From the NCBI GenBank assembly GCA_031288955.1, contig JAITQJ010000320.1, positions 1-5,326 of the forward strand: 5,326 bases of DNA. The letters are read 5' to 3'. Within the stretch, counting starts at the first letter, position 1, and each line of letters starts with the position of its first letter. The position numbers and the translations under genes are program-made. The DNA comes from Planctomycetaceae bacterium (lineage in GTDB: Bacteria > Planctomycetota > Planctomycetia > Pirellulales > Thermoguttaceae). Positions 1 through 5,326 of the stretch are shown piece after piece. Under the pieces are notes generated by a model. That model saw only the letters and a program-made list of their open reading frames with translations. It was not told the origin of the DNA and made no database searches.

Positions 1-1704
1 GATATGTGGGATGCCGCTTCTGCAACGTTGCAAAATAAATCCTTTGCCGAAATGTCCGGCATCTGCATTTTTCTTTTGTGTGTTACCGGCGTTAGTTCTG
101 CGTTTGTAACTCTGCTGCAAAATTCACAGCGGACAGTTGCGGAGTTAAAAGAAGCACAGCGGGCAACGCAGGCAAAGAGCAACTTCCTTGCGAATATGAG
201 CCACGAAATCCGAACGCCGATGAATGCGATTCTCGGTTATTGCACGTTCCTGCTCCGCGACAAACTCGAACCGCAGCAGCGGAGTAATGCCGAAGGAATT
301 AAAACGGCTGCGCAAACGCTCCTCGCTCTTATTAACGACGTTCTCGACTTTTCTAAAATTGAGGCAGGAAAAATTGAAATATACAATGAACCTTATGAAA
401 TTACGTCGCTGATAAATGATGTTGTTACCACGGTCAGTGTCAGGGCTTTTCAGAAGTCGCTTGAATTCTACACGGTGATTGACCCGCTGCTGCCGTCTTC
501 TTTGATTGGCGATAGCATCCGTATCCGTCAGGTGATACTGAACCTGTTGACCAATGCGGTCAAGTTTACCAACAGCGGTTTCGTGTGTTTGAAAATCACC
601 GGCGAGTTCATCGGCGATAAACGTTTCCGTTTGAGCGTTTCTGTTACAGATACCGGTATCGGCATTACCAAAGAAGATTCCGCTAAACTGTTCACGGCGT
701 TTCAGCAAGCGGAGGGACGCAGAAATAAGAACATCGAAGGTACGGGGCTGGGACTGTCGATTTCCAGACAGTTTATCGAGTTGATGGGCAGCGAACTCCA
801 GATGGAAACACAATACGGCAGAGGTTCGACGTTTTCGTTTGCCGTTCCGCAGGGGATAGCGTCCAATGCCGAACGGATTACGCCGCATTTGCCCGGCAGC
901 ATCCGTGCGGCGGTGTTTTCGCTCTCAATGCTGCTGGATTCCGCGGGCAGCGAAGATGTTCTGTATTGCCGGGAACATTGGGATGCGCTGCTGAAATCGC
1001 TGCATCTTGACTACGTGATTGAAAACGATGCGCAACGTTTTATGTCCTTGATTCAGCAGGGGACGTATTCGCATTATTTCATCGGTGAAGCGTGGTATAA
1101 AAAATGGGAGAGTATCTTGACAGCGGCTTCGGGACAAATTTTCGTGGTAACGAACCATTCAATACAGGTGAGTGCGGAGCATATTAAAACGATTCGCAAG
1201 CCGGTGAATGCGATAACGATAGCGGATGTGCTCTTGGACGGTGATACGCAGATGACGGCGGAAGAGCAGGTTTCCGGTATTTTGACGCGTTTTACGGCAC
1301 CTGATGCCAAAGTTTTGGTGGTCGATGATAACGAAATCAATCTCCGCATTGCCCGCGGACTTTTAGAACCGTATCACGTGCAAATTGAGAGTGCCGAAAG
1401 CGGTTTGGCAGCACTGCGGATATTGCATTTGGAGCGTTTCGATTTGATATTGATGGACCACCGGATGCCGGAAATGGACGGCGTGGAGACGTTGAAACGT
1501 ATCCGGCAGTTAGCGGACGACAGCGAAGATGAGTATTTTATGAATGTACCGGTCATTGCATCGACGGCAAATGCGATGGAGGGAGTGCAGGACCAGTACC
1601 GCAAGGAGGGCTTCAATGATTATCTTCTCAAGCCGATATTGCCGGCAAAGTTAGACAAGATTCTCCGTCATTGGCTGCCGAAGGATAAAGTAAAAATGAA
1701 CTAA
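1..1704 (+). CDS. Hybrid sensor histidine kinase with C-terminal receiver, 5'-partial
   Basis: This is a membrane-bound kinase that autophosphorylates on His and passes the phosphate to its own receiver. Residues are numbered from the ATG at position 4, but the frame is open to the left edge, so the real start and probably an N-terminal sensor or further membrane helices lie outside. Residues 18-38 form a hydrophobic membrane helix, followed by a polar linker helix (about 40-60). HisKA follows with the H-box FLANMSHEIRTPMNAI (phospho-acceptor H67). HATPase_c has the N box NLLTNAVKFT (N184), G1 DTGIGI (D216), the F box LFTAFQQAE and G2 GTGLGLSI (246-253). Residues about 299-415 look like a decayed receiver. 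The final receiver (435-558) is complete: D441/D442, phospho-acceptor D485 in LMDHRMPEMDG, T521 and K543. There is no Hpt domain, so onward transfer would need a separate protein. The stop lies 16 bases before the nuclease gene, which suggests an operon. The stimulus is unknown. The family call is very secure. Confidence 0.95.
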   Translation, partial: DMWDAASATLQNKSFAEMSGICIFLLCVTGVSSAFVTLLQNSQRTVAELKEAQRATQAKSNFLANMSHEIRTPMNAILGYCTFLLRDKLEPQQRSNAEGIKTAAQTLLALINDVLDFSKIEAGKIEIYNEPYEITSLINDVVTTVSVRAFQKSLEFYTVIDPLLPSSLIGDSIRIRQVILNLLTNAVKFTNSGFVCLKITGEFIGDKRFRLSVSVTDTGIGITKEDSAKLFTAFQQAEGRRNKNIEGTGLGLSISRQFIELMGSELQMETQYGRGSTFSFAVPQGIASNAERITPHLPGSIRAAVFSLSMLLDSAGSEDVLYCREHWDALLKSLHLDYVIENDAQRFMSLIQQGTYSHYFIGEAWYKKWESILTAASGQIFVVTNHSIQVSAEHIKTIRKPVNAITIADVLLDGDTQMTAEEQVSGILTRFTAPDAKVLVVDDNEINLRIARGLLEPYHVQIESAESGLAALRILHLERFDLILMDHRMPEMDGVETLKRIRQLADDSEDEYFMNVPVIASTANAMEGVQDQYRKEGFNDYLLKPILPAKLDKILRHWLPKDKVKMN

Positions 1705-1712
1705 CGGCACAC

Positions 1713-1717
1713 AGGAA
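1713..1717 (+). promoter_or_regulatory. Possible ribosome-binding site AGGAA for the nuclease gene
   Basis: AGGAA lies in the 16-base gap between the kinase stop and the nuclease. The spacing is 3 bases to GTG 1721 (short) and 12 bases to the in-frame ATG 1730 (long), so the site does not decide between the two starts. The ATG choice gives a protein beginning MKRIFLAWD, which agrees with the conserved opening I recall for this family. Translational coupling to the kinase is plausible at this distance. Confidence 0.35.
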
Positions 1718-1720
1718 ATT

Positions 1721-4468
1721 GTGGATAAAATGAAACGTATTTTTCTCGCTTGGGATAAACTGCCGCTGGAAGCGGTCAGTGAATTTTTTGTCAATCAGTT
1801 TACCGAAAACGGTTGCCTTGATATGCGCCGTGCCGTTCTCGTTCTGCCCGGAAAACGCGCTGCCGACAGATTGGAAGAAGTATTCGCCGAAAAAGCCGAA
1901 ACTCTGCCCGATACCGCCTGGTATCCTCCAAAATTCGTTTCAGTCGATGATTTGCCGGAACAGTTTTATGAAGCCAAAAAGGAGTTTGCTTCGCCGCTAG
2001 TCCAAATACTCGTCTGGATTCAGGCACTTGACCAAATCGAAAACGAACATCCCGACGAATTGCGGGTTCTTCTTGCGAAGAGACCAAACTCCGGCAGTAT
2101 CGAAGCCCGGCTGACTTTCGGCAAAATGTTCAACACGCTTCATACGGAACTTGCATCGGATTTGCAAAACTTTTCCCTCGTTGCCAAATTATGCGATAAA
2201 CTGAATCTGCCGAGTGAAAAAAAACGCTGGGAAGCCTTGTGGCGGTTGGAAGAAAAGTATCTGGCTATTCTTGATGCCAAGCAAATTTGGGACAAACAAG
2301 CCGCCCGGCTTTATGCCGTCGAACATCCCGAAGAGTTTAACGCTTTCTACCGCAAGCATAAAGAAAATAAAACGCAATTTTTTCTCGTCGGCTGTACCGA
2401 CTTGAACAGCGAACAAAAGCAAATCCTGTATCACTTTGCCGACATTGTAACTGCCGTTGTTTTCGCCCCGTTTGAATTAGAAAACGCTTTTGACGAATAC
2501 GGCTGCCTGAAACCGGAGGCTTGGCAGCCCGACAAGTTTGCGGTGCCGTTGGACAAGCATCAAATCTTTTTCGCCGATAAACCCGAAGAGCAAGCCGATG
2601 TACTGGTGCAGATGATTGCACCGCAGTTAAATACGCCGGTGCAGAATATCGTTGTATCATCACCGGACGACGGCGATTTACCGGCGATACAAGGCAAATT
2701 CGAGACTGCCGGTATTCCGATTCGTTATGTACCGGGCAAACCGGTACAGCAAACGCCGATTTACCGGTTTCTCGAATGTTGGGCGGCATATAAAAAATTG
2801 CAGGGAACCTCGCCGCTGTATGCTGCGTTCGCTGCTTTAGTTCGGCATCCGGCGGTTGATTCGTGGTTGAAAGAAGCGAATCTTCTGAAACGGCTCGATT
2901 TATGTTACAACGAACATCTGCCGCTGACGGTCAGTGATATACCGGCAAGCGACAAAGTGTATCCGGTCATTCAGCGTTTGAACACACTGCTTGCGGCGGA
3001 CAATACCGCAGACAGTATCGAAAGGGTTTTACAGACGCTTTTCCCAAAAGACAAACAAACATCGCAATACAAAACGGTAGTGCAGAAACTTCAAGACGTA
3101 CAAAATGCGATTAAAAAGGTCGAAGACTTTTCCGATACAGATGTGTTACAATTATTGCTGTTTCAACTTGCCGGAGTCCGTATTGCTCCGCCCGCCGACC
3201 ATTCCGCTGTTGAGATTATCGGCTGGCTCGATACGGCACTGGATGATGCGCAGGCGGTCATTATTACCGGCTTCAATGACGGTAAAATCCCTGATAGTAA
3301 AACGGCAGATATGTTTCTGCCCGACAAAGTCCGGCAGTTGTTACACATCGAAGATAACCGGAAACGGTATGCCCGTGATGCGTATAATTTGTCGGTGATT
3401 CTCGCAAGCCGTCCGCAATCGAATGTTCGTGTCCTTGCCTGCAAACACGGCGCAGCCGGAGACCCGCTGCTGCCGAGCCGGTTGATGTTTGCCGCTGACG
3501 ACAAAACAACGCTGCAACGGGTCAAAAGGTTTTTTTGCGAAGAAACAAAGGGAAAAGAGAAAGAAAGTATTGCAGCGGATTGCGGCAGCGGTGAAAAACG
3601 TCCGAAGCAGAAGATTCCGCTCCTTGCCGAAGCGATTGACATTTTTCTGGACAAGAAATCGCTTTCCATCACCGATTTCAAAAAGTATATTGAATGTCCG
3701 TACCGGTTTTATCTTCAAAAAATTCTGTACCTGTCCGCCTTGGATGACAGTGGCGAAGAGATGGAGGCGGCGACTTTCGGTTCGCTTGTGCATTACGTGC
3801 TGGACGACTTCGGCAAAAATGAAAACATAAAAGACCGCGTCGACGTTGACAAGGTTCGGGAATATCTGTTACAAAAATTAGACGAGCGGGCAGATGTCCT
3901 TTTCGGCAAAACACCGCGGGTATCGGTTGCGATACAGATTGAACGTGCCGCCTACCGGCTCAAAGCCTTTGCGGAAAAACAAGTTGAATGGCGGAAGCAG
4001 GGATACGTCATTCAATTCACTGAAAGAGAATTTAACGATGCTGCATTGGAATTGCCGACTGGTGAGCCGATGAAATTGAAAGCGCGTATTGACCGCATTG
4101 ACCGGCACGAAAAGACGGGAGAATGGGTTGTTTTTGATTACAAAACGGGCAGTTCAGAACCAGAAGAGGCGCACCGCAAGGGTAAAAAAGAGAAGAAATG
4201 GATTGACTTGCAGTTGCCGCTCTACGATTATGTTTTGCGGAACGTGAAGGACGGGGAATTTACGGGAAAAATTCGACTTGGTTATTTTCTGTTACCGAAG
4301 GACGTAGATAAGACGGGTATTATCCTTGCGAAATGGGAACCTGCCGAGTTAGACGAAGCGGTAGAGAAAGCGAAAGAGGTGGCGAGGAATATCCGTGAGT
4401 GCAATTTTGCAATGGCAGAGAAACCGCCGCTATACGATGATTTTGCCGAGATATGCCGGTTATATTGA
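1721..4468 (+). CDS. AddB-like PD-(D/E)XK nuclease family protein
   Basis: This is a 915-residue cytoplasmic protein resembling the nuclease/scaffold subunit of AddAB/RecBCD-type double-strand-break repair complexes. The N-terminal region is helicase-like: P43-R50 in VLPGKRAADR, VDDLPE at 75-80, FLVGCTDLN near 221-229, IVVSSPDD at 310-317, GIPIRY at 331-336, and GFNDGKIP at 517-524, matching the UvrD-type C-terminal block of AddB. The nuclease domain starts with the ECPYRFYL segment (C659), then H691 in FGSLVHYVL, D791 in ARIDRID, D806 and K808 in DYKTG, and Q831/Y835 in LQLPLY, so the RecB-family active site is intact. No Walker A (GxGKT/S) is visible at the N-terminus, and only C659 and C912 of the four iron-sulfur cysteines are evident. 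The length suits planctomycete AddB-like proteins. The start is uncertain: GTG 1721 sits 3 bases after AGGAA and ATG 1730 sits 12 bases after it. No AddA partner is in the window. The nuclease family is secure; the AddB role is inferred. Confidence 0.9.
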   Translation: MDKMKRIFLAWDKLPLEAVSEFFVNQFTENGCLDMRRAVLVLPGKRAADRLEEVFAEKAETLPDTAWYPPKFVSVDDLPEQFYEAKKEFASPLVQILVWIQALDQIENEHPDELRVLLAKRPNSGSIEARLTFGKMFNTLHTELASDLQNFSLVAKLCDKLNLPSEKKRWEALWRLEEKYLAILDAKQIWDKQAARLYAVEHPEEFNAFYRKHKENKTQFFLVGCTDLNSEQKQILYHFADIVTAVVFAPFELENAFDEYGCLKPEAWQPDKFAVPLDKHQIFFADKPEEQADVLVQMIAPQLNTPVQNIVVSSPDDGDLPAIQGKFETAGIPIRYVPGKPVQQTPIYRFLECWAAYKKLQGTSPLYAAFAALVRHPAVDSWLKEANLLKRLDLCYNEHLPLTVSDIPASDKVYPVIQRLNTLLAADNTADSIERVLQTLFPKDKQTSQYKTVVQKLQDVQNAIKKVEDFSDTDVLQLLLFQLAGVRIAPPADHSAVEIIGWLDTALDDAQAVIITGFNDGKIPDSKTADMFLPDKVRQLLHIEDNRKRYARDAYNLSVILASRPQSNVRVLACKHGAAGDPLLPSRLMFAADDKTTLQRVKRFFCEETKGKEKESIAADCGSGEKRPKQKIPLLAEAIDIFLDKKSLSITDFKKYIECPYRFYLQKILYLSALDDSGEEMEAATFGSLVHYVLDDFGKNENIKDRVDVDKVREYLLQKLDERADVLFGKTPRVSVAIQIERAAYRLKAFAEKQVEWRKQGYVIQFTEREFNDAALELPTGEPMKLKARIDRIDRHEKTGEWVVFDYKTGSSEPEEAHRKGKKEKKWIDLQLPLYDYVLRNVKDGEFTGKIRLGYFLLPKDVDKTGIILAKWEPAELDEAVEKAKEVARNIRECNFAMAEKPPLYDDFAEICRLY

Positions 4469-4510
4469 CCGGAGGTTGCGCCAGTTGAGGGTTTGACAAA
4501 CGTCCGGTCA
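4466..4510. repeat. 8-bp perfect inverted repeat flanking a 29-base centre
   Basis: TGACCGGA at 4466-4473 is the exact reverse complement of TCCGGTCA at 4503-4510. The left arm includes the stop codon of the nuclease gene, and the right arm lies in the spacer between the -35 and -10 elements of the predicted promoter for the response regulator. It could be a pair of half-sites for a DNA-binding regulator or a weak long-looped RNA stem at the end of the nuclease transcript. No T-run follows the right arm directly, so an intrinsic terminator is unlikely. The repeat itself is certain; its function is not known. Confidence 0.45.
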
Positions 4511-4521
4511 TAAGGTAAAGT
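4493..4521 (+). promoter_or_regulatory. Predicted sigma-70-type promoter for the response regulator
   Basis: TTGACA at 4493-4498 is a perfect -35 hexamer. Exactly 17 bases later lies TAAAGT at 4516-4521, which matches four of six positions of TATAAT including the first, second and last. Transcription would begin near 4527-4529, leaving a leader of about 27 bases before ATG 4555. The promoter starts just after the nuclease stop at 4468, so the regulator would be transcribed independently of the upstream genes. The -35 element overlaps the short palindrome GTTTGACAAAC (4491-4501). Confidence 0.55.
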
Positions 4522-4523
4522 GT

Positions 4524-4530
4524 AGGAGGT
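4524..4530 (+). promoter_or_regulatory. Shine-Dalgarno-like AGGAGGT, badly placed
   Basis: AGGAGGT is a near-ideal anti-16S match, but 24 bases separate it from ATG 4555. No ATG, GTG or TTG in the regulator's frame lies between the in-frame stop TAA 4516-4518 and 4555; only the rare candidates ATA 4543 and ATC 4546 occur. The predicted transcription start (about 4528) would fall inside the motif, so it may not be complete in the mRNA. It could be chance, or act on a transcript reading through from the nuclease gene. Confidence 0.25.
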
Positions 4531-4554
4531 GGTTTTTTCAGAATAATCGAAAAT

Positions 4555-4974
4555 ATGTCAGAAGTGTCCGCAACCGAACAGATTAGGGCTTTGCTGCCGG
4601 CGAATCCGAAGGCGTTCATCGTTGACGATTCAGTGCCGACGCGGCGTATTTTCCGTATGATTCTCGAAGAACTTGGTTTTACGGTCAACGAGGCGGTCAA
4701 TGGAAAGAAAGCCCTTGAAAAACTGGAGGAACTCATCGGCGAAACAGTGATTATCTTTTCCGATATAAGTATGCCGGAAATGGACGGTTTCGAGTTTTGT
4801 TTTACGCTGATGCAGAAGCCTTGGTACAACGGCACGCCGTTCGTTCTGGTTTCAACGGAGAGCGATGCCAAAAACGTTATCAAGGGCTTAAAATTCGGCG
4901 CAGATGATTTTTTGCCCAAACCGTTCGACAAAGAAATCGTCGCCCACGTCCTAATGCGGATTTTTCAGCGGTAA
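4555..4974 (+). CDS. Single-domain CheY-like response regulator
   Basis: This 139-residue cytoplasmic protein is one receiver domain with a short N-terminal extension (1-18) and no DNA-binding or enzymatic output domain. All receiver residues are present: the acidic pair D24/D25 in FIVDDS, phospho-acceptor D70 in FSDISMPEMDGFE, S100 in LVSTES at the switch position, and K122 in LPKPF. It therefore probably accepts phosphate from a kinase or Hpt protein and acts by binding a partner, as CheY and DivK-type proteins do. It could shuttle phosphate in a relay with the hybrid kinase upstream or act on the flagellar motor, given the FlgN-like gene downstream; neither is shown by the sequence. ATG 4555 is the first conventional start after the in-frame stop at 4516. 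It has its own predicted promoter. The family assignment is secure; the pathway is not. Confidence 0.93.
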   Translation: MSEVSATEQIRALLPANPKAFIVDDSVPTRRIFRMILEELGFTVNEAVNGKKALEKLEELIGETVIIFSDISMPEMDGFEFCFTLMQKPWYNGTPFVLVSTESDAKNVIKGLKFGADDFLPKPFDKEIVAHVLMRIFQR

Positions 4975-5078
4975 ATGCTTTATGATTGGAACGCATTATT
5001 GCCGAACGGGGAATTAGGATTTATGTAAACACAAAATCCGCTCTTGCATTTCACACGGCAAATCGTTAGTGTCCGAAT

Positions 5079-5326
5079 ATGAAAACGGAAGTCTTGCAGT
5101 TTTTGGAACAACTGACCGATGCGCAGCACCGGATGATTGATGTCTTGCAGCGGAAGCAGCCGCTGCTCGTGCGTCCCGATAACGAGGCACTAGCAAGTCT
5201 CAACGGTGAAGAAAAAATTGCCGTTAGTACGATGCAAAGCCTCGTGGCGAGACGTGAAGAACTGCTCGAATCTGCCCGGCTGAACAATCTTCACAGCGAG
5301 TCCATTGAGACTCTTTGTGCCGTGAG
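5079..5326 (+). CDS. Probable FlgN-like flagellar export chaperone, 3'-partial
   Basis: The first 82 codons are visible and the frame is open at the right edge. The product is a soluble, helix-rich, heptad-like protein beginning MKTEVLQFLEQLTDAQHRM, with a pattern I associate with planctomycete FlgN-like proteins: an N-terminal helix, then 'DVLQRKQPLL', a helix of charged and Leu residues with 'EEK', then 'ARREELLESARLNNLHSESI'. FlgN proteins bind the hook-filament junction proteins FlgK and FlgL in the cytoplasm and deliver them to the flagellar export apparatus; flgK often follows directly. ATG 5079 is the first start after the in-frame stop TAG at 5067-5069. No Shine-Dalgarno sequence precedes it. 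It follows the response regulator by 104 bases without a visible terminator, so cotranscription is possible. FlgN proteins are weakly conserved, so another short coiled-coil protein cannot be excluded. That this is a real gene is more certain than its function. Confidence 0.65.
   Translation, partial: MKTEVLQFLEQLTDAQHRMIDVLQRKQPLLVRPDNEALASLNGEEKIAVSTMQSLVARREELLESARLNNLHSESIETLCAV

Noticed and set aside
145..888. 247-codon open frame on the - strand inside the kinase gene
   Set aside because: It is entirely antisense to the conserved HisKA/HATPase_c coding region, and its translation is Arg-rich with no recognisable domain. It is a shadow frame.
3163..3681. 172-codon - strand frame, with overlapping shorter frames, in the nuclease gene
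   Set aside because: It is antisense to the conserved GFNDGKIP region. Its composition is low-information and it has no domain.
4466..4540. Intrinsic terminator after the nuclease gene, using the inverted repeat and the T-run at 4533-4538
   Set aside because: The stem is 8 bp with a 29-base loop, and the T-run begins 22 bases after the right arm, so the geometry does not fit a rho-independent terminator.
4320..4931. 203-codon open frame on the - strand across the end of the nuclease gene and the regulator
   Set aside because: It opposes two clearly conserved genes, and its Ser/Lys-rich product has no recognisable motif. It has no credible start context.
4999..5027. Possible promoter TTGCCG-N17-TATGTA before the FlgN-like gene
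   Set aside because: The -35 matches only four of six positions and the -10 only three of six. I also found no sigma-54 (GG-N10-GC type) or sigma-28 flagellar promoter in the 4975-5078 gap.
4975..5028. 17-codon ORF starting at the ATG directly after the regulator's TAA
   Set aside because: The product (MLYDWNALLPNGELGFM) resembles nothing I know, has no ribosome-binding site, and is short enough to arise by chance. The stop/start adjacency alone is weak evidence.

Overview
The window holds four genes, all on the + strand and tightly packed. In order they are the 3' part of a membrane-anchored hybrid histidine kinase, a 915-codon AddB-like PD-(D/E)XK nuclease, a stand-alone CheY-like response regulator, and the 5' part of a probable FlgN-type flagellar chaperone that runs off the right edge. 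No RNA gene, CRISPR array, insertion sequence or transfer boundary is visible, and no stretch over about 105 bases lacks a gene.

The best guess for the source is a flagellated bacterium of the Planctomycetes, with base composition near 50% GC by eye. The nuclease has the N-terminal 'FLAWD' opening, the 'VLPGKRAADRL' and 'VDDLPE' segments and the 'GWLD...DDA...GFNDGKIP' block that I associate with the planctomycete branch of AddB-like proteins. The last gene also resembles planctomycete FlgN-like proteins. The starts lack well-spaced Shine-Dalgarno sequences, which fits that group. This assignment rests on remembered family resemblance, not on a search.

Layout: positions 1-1704 encode the kinase (transmembrane helix, linker helix, HisKA, HATPase_c, a degenerate receiver-like region and a complete receiver). 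After a 16-base gap the nuclease runs from 1721 to 4468, so the two are probably cotranscribed. The 86 bases before the response regulator (4555-4974) carry a good sigma-70-type promoter (TTGACA, 17 bases, TAAAGT), an 8-bp inverted repeat and a Shine-Dalgarno-like AGGAGGT too far from the ATG to be its ribosome-binding site. The regulator may therefore form a separate unit, possibly read through into the FlgN-like gene at 5079 after a 104-base gap with no visible terminator.

The kinase has no Hpt domain and the regulator has no output domain, so they could be parts of one phosphorelay, but nothing in the sequence proves that they talk to each other. The nuclease looks like a housekeeping recombination-repair protein and is probably a passenger. 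I do not see a convincing undescribed system. The most useful leads are the regulator's promoter/leader arrangement and the nuclease's intact active site combined with lost Walker A and iron-sulfur signatures.
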